The position numbers and the translations under genes were made by a program. The notes under the pieces are model-generated. The model was not told where the DNA came from. It was given only the letters and a program-made list of their open reading frames with translations, and made no database searches. DNA of 64,000 nucleotides. Origin: Nocardioides sp. Root1257 (GTDB lineage: Bacteria; Actinomycetota; Actinomycetes; Propionibacteriales; Nocardioidaceae). The stretch is taken from the NCBI RefSeq assembly GCF_001425175.1, contig NZ_LMDV01000008.1, positions 1,039,494 through 1,103,493 on the forward strand, given 5' to 3'. Each line of letters opens with the position of its first letter. Within the stretch, counting starts at the first letter, position 1. Positions 8,765-17,625 of this stretch are shown here, piece by piece.

Positions 8765-10912
8765 TCAGACGGACACGGACTCCGGCTCGGTCGCCGGGTC
8801 GGCGCTGTCCTCCGGCGGCACCACCGGCGGCTTGCGGTCCAGCGCGCTGGGCCACCAGATCCGGCCGCCGAGGTCGAGGTTGATGGCCGTCACCAGCACC
8901 GACCGGACGATCATCGTGTCGAGCAGGACGCCCAGCGCGATGGCGGTGCCGATCTGGAGCGCGAACGTGAGCGGCATCGTGGCCAGCGCGCCGAACGTCG
9001 CCGCGAGGACGATGCCCGCTGCGGTGATCACGCCGCCCGTGGACGCGAGCGCGATCAGCGAGCCGCGACGCGTGCCCTTGGTCGCGGTCTCCTCGCGCAC
9101 CCGGGTCATCAGGAAGATGTTGTAGTCGATGCCCAGGGCGACCAGGAACACGAACGCATAGAGCGGGAAGCCGGGATCCGTGTGCGGACGGTCGAAGACC
9201 AGGTCGAAGACCACTCCCGAGAGACCCAGGGCGGCGGCGAAGGACAGGATCACCGTCCCGATCAGGATCAGCGGCGAGGCGATCGCGCGCAGCAGCCCCA
9301 TCAGGATCAGCATCACCGCGAGCAGCATGATCGGGATGACGACCTTGTTGTCGCGGGCCGAGGCGTCCTCGATGTCGATCGTGACCGCCGTCCAGCCGCC
9401 CACCTGGGCGTCGGCGCCGTCCACCGCGTGCACGGCGTCGCGGACCTCGTGGACGGCATCGATCGACTGGACGTCGAGGGCGTCGGCGGTGAGGTTGACC
9501 AGGATCAGCGCCGTGCCGTCCTTCTCGGCGGCGACCACCGGATCCGCGATGCCGTCGATCCCCTCCAGCGACGCGACGACCGCGTCGGCCTGGTCGGAGC
9601 TCGCGATGATCTGGACCGGCGAGCTCGCGTCGACCAGCCCGTGCTCGACCAGGAGCTCGTTGCCCGCCACGGACTCGACGTCGTGGCCGGCGACGTAGAC
9701 CTCGTCGTTCGGGATGCCCGAGGTGTCGAGGCGCAGGGCGCCGAGCGCGACCACGAGCAGGGCGATCGTGGTGAAGATCCAGACCTTCCGGGGCCGCGGT
9801 GCGATCCGGTTGCCGGTGCGGGCCCAGAAGCCGGACTCGGTCGGCTCCTCGGTGCCGAAGCGCGGGATGAACGGCCAGAACACCCAGCGGCCACAGATGA
9901 CCAGCAGCGCGGGCAGCAGGGTGACCATGACGAGGAAGGTGCAGGCCACCGCGACGGCGTTCGCCGGGCCGAGCCCGGCGGTGGAGTTGAGCTCGGCGAA
10001 CATCAGGCAGAGCAGGCCGACGACGACCGTCGAGGCACTGGCGAAGATCGCCGGCGCGGCGCGGTGGAGTGCGAACGCCATCGCCTCGTGCCGGTCCTCG
10101 TGACGGCGGAGCTCTTCTCGATACCGTGCGACGAGCAGCAGGGCGTAGTCCGTCCCGGCGCCGATCACCAGCACCGTCATGATGAACTGCGTCTGCCCGT
10201 TGATCGTCATGTCGGCGTACTTCGCGAGCAGGTAGAGCACGCCCATCGCGATCCCGAGACTCACGACGGCGCAGAAGATCGGCAGCGCCCACAGGATCGG
10301 GCTGCGGTAGCTGACCAGCAGGATCAGGACGACCGCGCACAGCGTGATCAGGAGCAGCCGGCCGTCCATGCCCGCGAACGCCGCAGCCTGGTCGGCGGTC
10401 GTGCCACCGGCGCCGGCGACGTAGACCTCGACGCCCGGGATCGCGGTGATGTCACGGACCTGGTCGGCGACGTCGGGCATGTCCTCCCACAGCGCGTCAC
10501 CCCGGTTGATCGTGAAGTCGAGCTTCGCGACCTGACCGTCCTCGGAGACGTACGGCGCGGGGATCCCCGCCGCCGTGGCGCTCTGGGGCGTGATGACGTT
10601 CGAGACACCCTCGATGTCGGCGATCTCGGTGGCGTGGGACTCGATCGCGGCGAGGTCCTCGTCGGTGAGCCCGGACGCCTTGTAGTAGACGACGGTCGTC
10701 ACCAGGTCGTTGGGGTCCTGGAACGCCTCCAGCCGCTTGATCGCCTGGGTCGACTCGGCGCTCTGCGGCAGCCAGGACTCGGCCTCGTTGTTCTGGACGC
10801 TGGTGAGCTTGCCCGCGAAGGATCCGAAGATCCCGAGCAGCACGAGGACGCCCACGAGGACGAGCCACTTGGTCACGGGTCCGGTCAGCTTGCCGGCGAT
10901 CTGACGGTGCAT
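8765..10912 (-). CDS. MMPL family transporter
   Basis: A 715-residue RND-superfamily membrane protein of the MMPL type, exporting lipids or drugs. The topology fits the family: one N-terminal transmembrane helix (about residues 14-34), a large extracytoplasmic loop, a block of five to six helices (about 180-345) including GAGTDYALLLVARYREELRR, a second loop and a second helix block (about 510-680) including VALGIDYNIFLMTRVREE. These paired GxDYxxxxxxRxRE motifs are MMPL signatures. The likely start is ATG 10912. The gene is divergent from the acyl-CoA synthetase. The substrate cannot be inferred. Confidence 0.93.
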   Translation of the reverse strand: MHRQIAGKLTGPVTKWLVLVGVLVLLGIFGSFAGKLTSVQNNEAESWLPQSAESTQAIKRLEAFQDPNDLVTTVVYYKASGLTDEDLAAIESHATEIADIEGVSNVITPQSATAAGIPAPYVSEDGQVAKLDFTINRGDALWEDMPDVADQVRDITAIPGVEVYVAGAGGTTADQAAAFAGMDGRLLLITLCAVVLILLVSYRSPILWALPIFCAVVSLGIAMGVLYLLAKYADMTINGQTQFIMTVLVIGAGTDYALLLVARYREELRRHEDRHEAMAFALHRAAPAIFASASTVVVGLLCLMFAELNSTAGLGPANAVAVACTFLVMVTLLPALLVICGRWVFWPFIPRFGTEEPTESGFWARTGNRIAPRPRKVWIFTTIALLVVALGALRLDTSGIPNDEVYVAGHDVESVAGNELLVEHGLVDASSPVQIIASSDQADAVVASLEGIDGIADPVVAAEKDGTALILVNLTADALDVQSIDAVHEVRDAVHAVDGADAQVGGWTAVTIDIEDASARDNKVVIPIMLLAVMLILMGLLRAIASPLILIGTVILSFAAALGLSGVVFDLVFDRPHTDPGFPLYAFVFLVALGIDYNIFLMTRVREETATKGTRRGSLIALASTGGVITAAGIVLAATFGALATMPLTFALQIGTAIALGVLLDTMIVRSVLVTAINLDLGGRIWWPSALDRKPPVVPPEDSADPATEPESVSV

Positions 10913-10948
10913 GGGAGAACTCTTTCAGAGGGCGGGGACAGGGGCATC

Positions 10949-10960
10949 GGGGTTTTCCCC
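10949..10960. promoter_or_regulatory. Possible operator between MMPL and acyl-CoA synthetase genes
   Basis: GGGGTTTTCCCC is a perfect 12-bp inverted repeat (4-bp arms, GGGG/CCCC, around TTTT) followed by TAG, 37 bp before the MMPL start in the divergent intergenic region. GGGG-N4-CCCC boxes recall sites of some actinobacterial response regulators, but nothing in the window names the binder. Confidence 0.3.
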
Positions 10961-11046
10961 TAGTCCGGATGGGCAGTTGGACCGGCGGCTGCGCCCGAAC
11001 TCATCCGACGGTCCACGTCCCTATTCCGGGAGGGGCCCGTCGCGAG

Positions 11047-11061
11047 TACGTTCGGCGCATG
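11047..11061 (+). promoter_or_regulatory. Leaderless-type -10 element and ATG of the acyl-CoA synthetase
   Basis: TACGTT (11047-11052) followed by 6 nt and ATG (11059-11061). The same spacing is seen before many genes in this window, so this ATG is the likely original start of the acyl-CoA synthetase, although it is out of frame with the rest of the gene. Confidence 0.5.
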
Positions 11062-12569
11062 TACCCCGGCACCCCTGGGCGGCTCGGACGCCCGACAAGC
11101 CCGCGCTGGTCATGGCCGGCTCCGGCCGCACCCTCACGTACGCCGAGCTCGACGAGCGGAGCCTGCGACTCGCCCACGTCCTCCAGGACGCCGGCCTCGG
11201 CGTCGGCGACGTCGTCGCACTGCTCTCGGACAACCGGCCCGAGGCGTACGAGGCCTACTGGGCGGCGCTGCGATCGGGTCTCTACATCACGGCGGTCAAC
11301 CACAACCTGTCCGCCGAGGAGGTCTCCTACATCGTGCGCGACTGCGGCGCGAAGGCCCTGCTCGTGTCCCCGGCCAAGAGCGACCTCGCGGCCCACCTCG
11401 ACGTCGACGTACCGACCACGCTGACGTTCGGGAGCGAGTACGAGGACGCCCTGGCGGCGGCGAGCAGCGAACCGCTCGCCGAGCAGCCGCACGGCGACGA
11501 CCTGCTCTACTCCTCCGGCACCACGGGCCGGCCGAAGGGGATCAAGCCGCCGCTGCCGCAGATCGCCGTCGACGAGCCGGGCTACGTCTACCCGACGGTC
11601 TTCGGAGCCCTCTACGGCTTCGACGAGGACACCGTCTACCTGTCACCGGCGCCGGTCTACCACGCGGCGCCGCTGCGCTTCGGCGGCGTCATCCACGCGC
11701 TGGGCGGCACGCTGGTGATGATGGAGAAGTTCGACGCGGAGGGCGCCCTGCGCGCGATCGAGCGCCACCAGGTCACCCACACGCAGATGGTCCCGACGAT
11801 GTTCGTGCGGATGCTCAAGCTCCCCGACGACGTCCGGGCGTCGTACGACGTGAGCTCGCTGCGGACGGTCGTGCACGCCGCCGCTCCGTGCCCGGTCGAC
11901 GTGAAGCGCCGGATGATCGACTGGTTCGGCCCGATCATCCACGAGTACTACGCCTCCACCGAGTCCAACGGGGCGACCTTCATCGACTCCGCCGCGTGGC
12001 TGGAGAAGCCCGGCTCGGTCGGCACCGCGCTGATGGGCGTGATCCGGATCTGCGGCGACGACGGCAGCCTGCTCGGGCCCGGCGAGGTCGGCACCGTCTA
12101 CTTCGAGCGCGAGGAGCGCACCTTCAGCTACCACAACGACCCGGAGCGCACGGCGTCCACGCAGCACCCCGAGCACGCCAGCTGGACGACCGTCGGCGAC
12201 CTCGGCTACCTCGACGAGGACGGCTACCTGTTCCTCACCGACCGCAAGGCGTTCATGATCATCTCCGGCGGGGTGAACATCTACCCGCAGGAGATCGAGG
12301 ACCTCTTCAGCCTGCACCCGGCCGTCACCGACATCGCGGTCATCGGCGTCCCCGACGACGAGATGGGGGAGCGGGTGGTCGCGTTCGTGGAGGTCGCCCC
12401 GGCAGCGACCCCGGGCGACGAGCTCGCCGCCGAGCTCACGGCGTACGCGCGCGAGCACATCGCCCACTTCAAGGTGCCGAAGGAGTTCCACTTCCGCGAC
12501 GAGCTCCCGCGCACGCCCACCGGCAAGATGGTCAAGGGCAAGCTGCGCGAGGAGTACGCGGGCCCGTAG
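11059..12569 (+). CDS. Acyl-CoA synthetase (AMP-binding), apparently frameshifted after the start
   Basis: Adenylate-forming enzyme that activates a carboxylic acid to its acyl-CoA. Visible motifs are the P-loop YSSGTTGRPKGI (from about base 11509), YYASTESNG (adenylate-forming A5 motif), the GDLGYLDEDGYLFLTDR block and the C-terminal lysine motif PRTPTGKMVKGKLREEY. From ATG 11059 the peptide starts MYPGTP, as fatty-acyl-CoA synthetases of this type do, but the conserved ARTPDKPALVMAGSG that should follow is in the +2 frame. One inserted base near 11074 would join them as MYPGTHWAARTPDK. Without it, translation would have to start at ATG 11112 and lose about 17 residues. Either a real lesion or a sequencing error. 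Confidence 0.85.
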
Positions 12570-12588
12570 TCGGGCTCAGTGGTCGGGC

Positions 12589-12759
12589 TCAGTGGTTGTC
12601 GTAGTTGCCGACCTGGCCCTGGGCCTTCCACTTGGCGCGCCGGGCGTCGTGGCCGAGCTTCGCGCCGCCCTTGTCCTTGGCGGTGCCGCGCGGCCGTCCG
12701 AGCCAGGTGACGGTGGCGATGAACGCCACCACGACGATGATCGTGATCGTCCAGAACAT
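12589..12759 (-). CDS. Small single-pass membrane protein
   Basis: A 56-residue ORF starting MFWTITIIVVVAFIATVTWL, one N-terminal transmembrane helix, followed by a basic cytoplasmic tail (GRPRGTAKDKGGAKLGHDAR) ending GNYDNH. ATG at 12759. The strong helix plus charged tail and its fit between two flanking genes support it being real. No family that I recognise. The stop lies just past the convergent acyl-CoA synthetase, across a direct repeat of CGGGCTCAGTGGT. Confidence 0.65.
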   Translation of the reverse strand: MFWTITIIVVVAFIATVTWLGRPRGTAKDKGGAKLGHDARRAKWKAQGQVGNYDNH

Positions 12760-12795
12760 GTGCGACTCCCCCGAGTAGGTGCTGGTCGGCAGAGA

Positions 12796-13683
12796 CTACG
12801 CCGCGCGTCGCCGCTCCCACCGCGAAACGCCGATCATCACCAGCCCTGCCAGCAGGCAGCCGGCGATCGCGTCGACGACGTAGTGCTCGGCGAAGTAGGT
12901 CAGCGCCAGGGCCATGGCGAGCGGGTAGAGGAGCAGCAGCCACCGCCACGACGTGCGGAGCCGCGAGATGCCGTACAGCGCCACCAGGCAGGCGATGCCG
13001 CAGTGCAGCGACGGCATGGCGGCGACCTTGTTGGCCATGCCGAACATGACCATCGTCTGCCGGTGCAGGTCGAGGCCGCCCAGCTCGATGCCCGACCAGC
13101 CGCGGCTGGTGATCCGGTGCACCTCCGGCAGGTAGCCGTCGCGCGAGGCCATCCACGGCGGCGCCATCGGGTAGAGGACGTAGATCGTCAGCCCGGCGTA
13201 CAGCAGCGTGATGTAGCGCCGCAGCCAGCGCACCCACTCGTCGCGGTTGCGGACCCACAGCACGCCGGCCAGCACCAGTGCGACCAGGAAGTGCGACGCG
13301 TAGACGGTCGTCAAGACGGCGTCGTGCCAGTGCGGGGGCAGGGTCTTGAGGCACGGGTCGCCGCACCATGCGTGCTGGAGGCGCACGGTCGGAGCGGTGC
13401 CGAGACCGAGCCACTCGTCGACGCGGATCGGCATCGAGTAGTGCGGAGCGATGCCGATCTCGTCGGCCAGTCCGCGGCCCAGCCAGTAGCCGACCATCAG
13501 CAGCAGCGGCTTCCACCAGTCGCGCCAGAAGTCGAGGTAGGGCCGGGGCTCCTCGGCGTACCAGGCGATCGTGCCGACCCAGATCCAGAGGATCACCCCG
13601 GCCGGGTCGTTGGGGATGCCGACCAGCAGGCACCACGCCAGCAGCACGACGACGTACGTCGCCATCGCGGTCCTGCGGGTCAC
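12796..13683 (-). CDS. PAP2 superfamily membrane phosphatase / lipid phosphotransferase
   Basis: A 295-residue protein with about six transmembrane segments and the PAP2 catalytic motifs MPSLHCGIA (PSxxH, near residue 225) and FAEHYVVDAIAG (HxxxD, near 262). The family removes phosphate from lipid phosphates or transfers phospho-groups, as in the Aur1/Ipt1-like subgroup this layout resembles. The active site faces the outside of the membrane. It starts with GTG at 13683, overlapping the stop of the upstream GT-C-like gene by GTGA, so the two are translationally coupled. The pairing suggests a shared role in envelope lipid or glycan assembly, which is inference. Confidence 0.85.
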   Translation of the reverse strand: MTRRTAMATYVVVLLAWCLLVGIPNDPAGVILWIWVGTIAWYAEEPRPYLDFWRDWWKPLLLMVGYWLGRGLADEIGIAPHYSMPIRVDEWLGLGTAPTVRLQHAWCGDPCLKTLPPHWHDAVLTTVYASHFLVALVLAGVLWVRNRDEWVRWLRRYITLLYAGLTIYVLYPMAPPWMASRDGYLPEVHRITSRGWSGIELGGLDLHRQTMVMFGMANKVAAMPSLHCGIACLVALYGISRLRTSWRWLLLLYPLAMALALTYFAEHYVVDAIAGCLLAGLVMIGVSRWERRRAA

Positions 13684-15077
13684 TCGCCCCCCTGATGGAT
13701 GGCCCGGTAGATCGTCCAGTCGCCGGTGCTGGCCCGCAGATCGTAGTGATCGGCGAGCACGCCGTCGGCGACCGAGGCGTCGATGCCCCACGAGCCCAGC
13801 GACGTGCCGGCCACGACGACCCAGGTCGGCCGGCCGTCGCCCGCGAGCAGCGCCGACAGGTCGTCCAGGTCCGGGTCGTGCACCCGCACCGGAAGGCTCC
13901 AGAGGTCGGGGTAGGGACTGCTCATCCCGGTCGCCTGGAGGATGTTGGGGCCGCCGAACGCGACCACCGCCGTGTCGCCCGGCCGGGCGTGGGCGTCGAG
14001 CCACGCGACGGCCGGCTCCTCGGGCCGCGCGATCGGCTGCACCGCCACCCAGACCAGCGCGGCGACGGTCGAGGTCGCGACGACCCCGTACGCCGCGGTG
14101 ACCAGCCGCCCGGGGTGGGCGGCCCGCTGCGCGGCGGCGGCCGTGAGCAGCACGAGTCCGGGCACCAGGCCCATCAGGTAGTGCAGCCAGTAGCTGCCGC
14201 CACCGAGGACCACGAAGAGCTCCCAGGCGAGCACCGCCAGGGCCGGCCACCACAGCCAGGACCCGCGCGCCCGGCGGGCGAGCGCGATCGCCAGGAGCGG
14301 TGCGCCGGTGGCGACCAGCGCGAGCAGCATGCCGCCGAGCCGGGTGGTCGTCGACCCGGTCGCCGAGGCGGCGATGACCGCCGCCGCGTCGTGGCGGAAC
14401 ACCACGACGGCGTCCCACAGCTCGCCCGGTGCGGTCCCCAGGAGTGCGGCACCGGCTACGGCCACGGCGACCGTGACCAGGGCGCCCGCGGCGACCGCGC
14501 CCAGCGCGCCCCACCGCCGCCGCGCCACCAGGAGCACGATGGCCAGCACGAACACGTCCAGCAGGCTCTGCTTGACCAGCGCGCCGCCAGCGCCCAGGAC
14601 GCCGGCGAGGACCGCCCACGGCAGCCAGCGCTCCGACCGGCTCGCGGCGACCACCGCGGCGCTGCCGCCGATCAGGAACGGCAGCCCGAGCAGCTCGCCG
14701 TTGACGACCGTCCCGCCGAAGAGAGGGGTGACCGTGAGGAGCGCGGCGGTGGCCGCGGTGAGCACCGGGGCCGCGGGCCGGTCCGGCGCGGCGAGCCGTC
14801 CGAGCAGCCCGCTCAGCAGCACCGCGGCGACGACGGCCACGATGCCGAGCGCCCGGAACGCCCACCCGCCTCCGGCAGCGTCCGCGAGCGCCGCCAGCGC
14901 GATCAGGCCCGGCGGCCGGTCGACGAAGTAGTCGCCGTAGAGCGACGACCCCGGCGACCACTGCCCGGCGAGCAGCAGGAGACCGCCCTCGTCGGGGCTG
15001 AGCGGGCGGCCGGCGTACGGGACCGCGGCGAGGCCGGCGACGGCAGCCAGCAGCCCGACCTGGACGCGCGGACTCAC
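13680..15077 (-). CDS. Polytopic GT-C-type glycosyltransferase-like protein (GT39/ArnT-like)
   Basis: A 465-residue membrane protein with roughly ten helices. Near the N-terminus it has PLSPDEGG and DYFVDRPPG, the acidic motif followed by a D-RPP motif in the first extracellular loop that is typical of GT-C enzymes using polyprenyl-phosphate sugars. The C-terminal region (about residue 350 on) is a soluble extracytoplasmic domain. The donor and acceptor are unknown. Starts with GTG 15077 overlapping the stop of the YidH-like gene; its own stop overlaps the PAP2 start. I rate the GT-C assignment moderate because it rests on topology and one motif region. Confidence 0.75.
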   Translation of the reverse strand: MSPRVQVGLLAAVAGLAAVPYAGRPLSPDEGGLLLLAGQWSPGSSLYGDYFVDRPPGLIALAALADAAGGGWAFRALGIVAVVAAVLLSGLLGRLAAPDRPAAPVLTAATAALLTVTPLFGGTVVNGELLGLPFLIGGSAAVVAASRSERWLPWAVLAGVLGAGGALVKQSLLDVFVLAIVLLVARRRWGALGAVAAGALVTVAVAVAGAALLGTAPGELWDAVVVFRHDAAAVIAASATGSTTTRLGGMLLALVATGAPLLAIALARRARGSWLWWPALAVLAWELFVVLGGGSYWLHYLMGLVPGLVLLTAAAAQRAAHPGRLVTAAYGVVATSTVAALVWVAVQPIARPEEPAVAWLDAHARPGDTAVVAFGGPNILQATGMSSPYPDLWSLPVRVHDPDLDDLSALLAGDGRPTWVVVAGTSLGSWGIDASVADGVLADHYDLRASTGDWTIYRAIHQGGE

Positions 15078-15427
15078 GCGAAGGAGAAGGCGAGCAGGAC
15101 CGCTCCGACGAGCACCGCGCCGGTCAGCAGGAAGCCCAGGTTGAACGCCGGGAGCGGAGCACTGGTGCGCATCGCCCGCTCGACCCGGGCCCACCGCACC
15201 ATCGCGAAGAGGGTGACGAGCCCGCCCAGCAGGACCAGCAGGATCGCGAGGACGTCGCGCACCCAGGTCGTCTCCGGCAGGCCGATGGCGTGCAGCGCGA
15301 CGCCGCCGGCCAGCATCGCCAGCGCGGTGCGCACCCAGGCCAGGAAGGTGCGCTCGTTGGCGAGCGTGTAGCGGGGGTCCGGCTCGCTGCCGGCGTCGTA
15401 GACCCAGTGCGGCCGACGTTGCGTCAT
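15074..15427 (-). CDS. YidH family (DUF202) membrane protein
   Basis: A 117-residue protein with three transmembrane helices and the DUF202 signature PRYTLANERTFLAWVRTALA near the N-terminus. The family has no firm function. The ATG at 15427 (MTQRRP) has AAGG and GAGG sequences just upstream and is preferred to an ATG 9 nt earlier. It is the first gene of a three-gene overlapping operon with the GT-C-like and PAP2 genes, and diverges from the thioesterase gene. Confidence 0.88.
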   Translation of the reverse strand: MTQRRPHWVYDAGSEPDPRYTLANERTFLAWVRTALAMLAGGVALHAIGLPETTWVRDVLAILLVLLGGLVTLFAMVRWARVERAMRTSAPLPAFNLGFLLTGAVLVGAVLLAFSFA

Positions 15428-15470
15428 GGCCCTCATCCTTCCGTATGCCGGGCACCCTAGGCTCGCCGAC

Positions 15471-16283
15471 GTGACTTACGAGTTCGACACCCACACTGCG
15501 GTCCACCCGAACGGCGACGGCACGTACGCCGCCGAGCTCGCCGCGGGCTGGGTGGTCGGCGGTGGCGTCAACGGCGGCTACCTGCTCGCCGTGATCGGTA
15601 CGGCGCTGCGCGCGACCTTCCCGACGAAGCCCGACCCGCTGGCCGTGTCGGCCTACTACCTCGCGGCCGGGACGCCCGGGCCGGCCGAGGTCGCGGTCGA
15701 CGTGCGCCGTGAGGGCGGCAGCGTGGCGACCGCCTCCGTCGAGCTGCGTCAGGAAGGCCAGGCGAGGATCGCCGCGCTCGCGACGTACGGCGACCTGGAC
15801 CGTCTCGGCGACGACGTCCGGACCACCGCGGAGGAGCCGTTCCTGCCGCCGCCCGACGAGTGCGTCGCGAACACGCTGGCGCCGGAGGAGATCCTCACGA
15901 TGGCGCCGATGATGGGGCGCTTCGACATGCGCTTCCACCCCGACCACGTCGGCTGGGCGGTGGGGCAGCCCAGCGGCAGGGGCGAGATCTCGGCGTGGTT
16001 CCGGCTCGCCGACGGCCGCGAGCCCGACCCCGTCACGCTGCTGATGGTCCTCGACGCGCTGCCGCCGGTGACCTTCGACCTCGGGATGATGGGCTGGGCG
16101 CCGACGCTGGAGCTGACCGCGCACGTCCGCGCCAAGCCCGCCCCGGGCTGGCTGAAGGTCCGGCACGCGACCCGCAACATGGCGGGCGGCATGTTCGAGG
16201 AGGACTGCGAGGTCTGGGACTCGACCGGCCGCCTGGTCGCGCAGAGCCGCCAGCTCGCCCGCCAGCCGCGCCCGATCCCCTGA
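15471..16283 (+). CDS. Acyl-CoA thioesterase family protein (double hotdog)
   Basis: A 270-residue protein with two tandem hotdog-like halves. The N-terminal half holds WVVGGGVNGGYLLAVIG, typical of TesB-like / 4HBT_3 thioesterases, which hydrolyse acyl-CoA to free acid and CoA in the cytoplasm. The C-terminal half includes TFDLGMMGWAPTLELTAHVR. The GTG at 15471 is chosen because TAGGCT (15458-15463) lies 7 nt upstream, the leaderless pattern of this genome; the longer upstream reading has no family character. The acyl substrate is not predictable. Confidence 0.87.
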   Translation: MTYEFDTHTAVHPNGDGTYAAELAAGWVVGGGVNGGYLLAVIGTALRATFPTKPDPLAVSAYYLAAGTPGPAEVAVDVRREGGSVATASVELRQEGQARIAALATYGDLDRLGDDVRTTAEEPFLPPPDECVANTLAPEEILTMAPMMGRFDMRFHPDHVGWAVGQPSGRGEISAWFRLADGREPDPVTLLMVLDALPPVTFDLGMMGWAPTLELTAHVRAKPAPGWLKVRHATRNMAGGMFEEDCEVWDSTGRLVAQSRQLARQPRPIP

Positions 16284-16295
16284 CCCGACCACCCC

Positions 16296-17192
16296 TCAGT
16301 CGAAGGACCGGCGCGGCACCGAGACGATCCAGCGACGGCGAGGATGCTCGGTGACGTTCCAGAGCCGGTCGGTGCGCTCGTCGTACGCGAGGTCCTCGGG
16401 TCCCATCGGCAGCGCCTTGCGCCGCTCGCGGAGGTCGCCGGGCTCGCCGGACCACAGCGAGCCGAATCCCCACGGACCGTGCGACGACGAGACGTAGAGC
16501 CGGCCGCGGATCCGGGCGACGCCCTGGGCGCGGACGACGTCGTGGTCGGACACGGTGACGGCACCGCCGTCGATCGGCATCTCGGCGATCCGCCGGGTCT
16601 GGCGGCGGCCGCCGTACTCCCCGACGACGAGGTTGGGCGGGTCGGTCGAGTCGTCGACGGTGAGGAACGAGAAGCGCAGCGGCTCGTCCCCCTCGTCGAC
16701 CTCGGGTGACAGCCGGAACCGCACCGGCAGCAGGTGGTCGCCGTCAGCGCCGCGAACGACGTCACCGGCATCGCACACCCACAGGCCGGCGCGGGTGGCC
16801 GCGACGTACAGCTGCGACCCGTGCCAGCCGAGCCCACCGGCGTGGATGCGCAACGGCTCGTGCCCGTCGGCCGTGGGGAGCACGAGGCTGACGTGCTGGT
16901 AGCGGCGCCGACGCAGGTCGACGAGGGACAGCCGCGAGCCGCCGCCCTTCGCGTACCAGGTCGTCGCCACGAGCCCCCGGTCCGGCGACAGCGCGATGCC
17001 CTGCGGCCACCACTCGCGGTCGGCACGGTCGGCGCGGTCCCAGGTCCAGGCGCGGTGCCGCGACAGGCAGGGCGCCAGCGTGCGGCGCAGCCGTCGGTCG
17101 AGCGGGACCCTGGCCAGGCCGACCCGCCCGCCGTGGCGCGCCACGAGCGCGTCGACCTCGGCGGTCAGGTCCGGGGTGCGGGTGAGGTGCAC
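16296..17192 (-). CDS. Hypothetical protein, probable beta-propeller fold
   Basis: A 298-residue protein without signal peptide or membrane helices. It has repeated strand-like blocks with WxxGIxLSPD, LYVAATRAGLWVCD, LYVSSSHGPWGFGS and AYDERTDRLWNVTEHP, which look like blades of a propeller (SGL/strictosidine-synthase-like), but I cannot name a family. GTG 17192 is preceded at 7 nt by TACCGT on the minus strand. It diverges from the NUDIX gene with only 36 bp between start codons. Confidence 0.7.
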   Translation of the reverse strand: MHLTRTPDLTAEVDALVARHGGRVGLARVPLDRRLRRTLAPCLSRHRAWTWDRADRADREWWPQGIALSPDRGLVATTWYAKGGGSRLSLVDLRRRRYQHVSLVLPTADGHEPLRIHAGGLGWHGSQLYVAATRAGLWVCDAGDVVRGADGDHLLPVRFRLSPEVDEGDEPLRFSFLTVDDSTDPPNLVVGEYGGRRQTRRIAEMPIDGGAVTVSDHDVVRAQGVARIRGRLYVSSSHGPWGFGSLWSGEPGDLRERRKALPMGPEDLAYDERTDRLWNVTEHPRRRWIVSVPRRSFD

Positions 17193-17199
17193 CAGCGGA

Positions 17200-17221
17200 A
17201 CGGTAGCCGGACCGATAGCGT
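17200..17221. promoter_or_regulatory. Back-to-back leaderless-type promoters
   Basis: Complement of 17200-17205 is TACCGT, 7 nt before the minus-strand GTG 17192. 17216-17221 is TAGCGT, 7 nt before the plus-strand ATG 17229. The two -10-like hexamers are 10 bp apart, so both transcripts would start at the first base of their start codons. This fixes both starts. Confidence 0.6.
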
Positions 17222-17228
17222 CGGCGAC

Positions 17229-17603
17229 ATGGCCGCGGTGGTGGGTGCAGCGATCATCCGCGACGGTCGCGTCCTGGCCGCCCGTCGTACGGCGCCGCCC
17301 GCGACCGCCGGGCGCTGGGAGCTCCCGGGCGGCAAGGTCGAGCCGGGGGAGACGCCCGACGAGGCGCTGGTCCGCGAGATCCGGGAGGAGCTCGGCTGCA
17401 CGGTCGCCGTGGTCGGGTGGCTGCCGGGCGCGGTGCCCATCGGCGAGCGGCACGAGCTGCGGGTCGCGGTCGTCGACCTGGTCGACGGCGAGCCCGAGCC
17501 GCACGAGCACGACGCCGTCCGCTGGCTGGCCGCCGACGAGCTCGAGGACGTGGACTGGCTCGAGCCCGACGTACCGTTCCTGGCGCACCTCCCGCTGGGA
17601 TGA
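17229..17603 (+). CDS. NUDIX hydrolase (MutT-like (d)NTP pyrophosphohydrolase)
   Basis: A 124-residue protein with a complete Nudix box, the GX5EX7REUXEEXGU pattern seen as GGKVEPGETPDEALVREIRE then ELGC (about residues 38-62). Length and the preceding RWELPGGK resemble MutT/YfcD-like enzymes that clear oxidised or non-canonical nucleoside triphosphates by hydrolysis to the monophosphate. ATG 17229 follows a TAGCGT hexamer by 7 nt. The substrate is inferred only from the MutT-like length. Confidence 0.9.
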   Translation: MAAVVGAAIIRDGRVLAARRTAPPATAGRWELPGGKVEPGETPDEALVREIREELGCTVAVVGWLPGAVPIGERHELRVAVVDLVDGEPEPHEHDAVRWLAADELEDVDWLEPDVPFLAHLPLG

Positions 17604-17625
17604 AGGCGGCTGGGATGATGACGTC

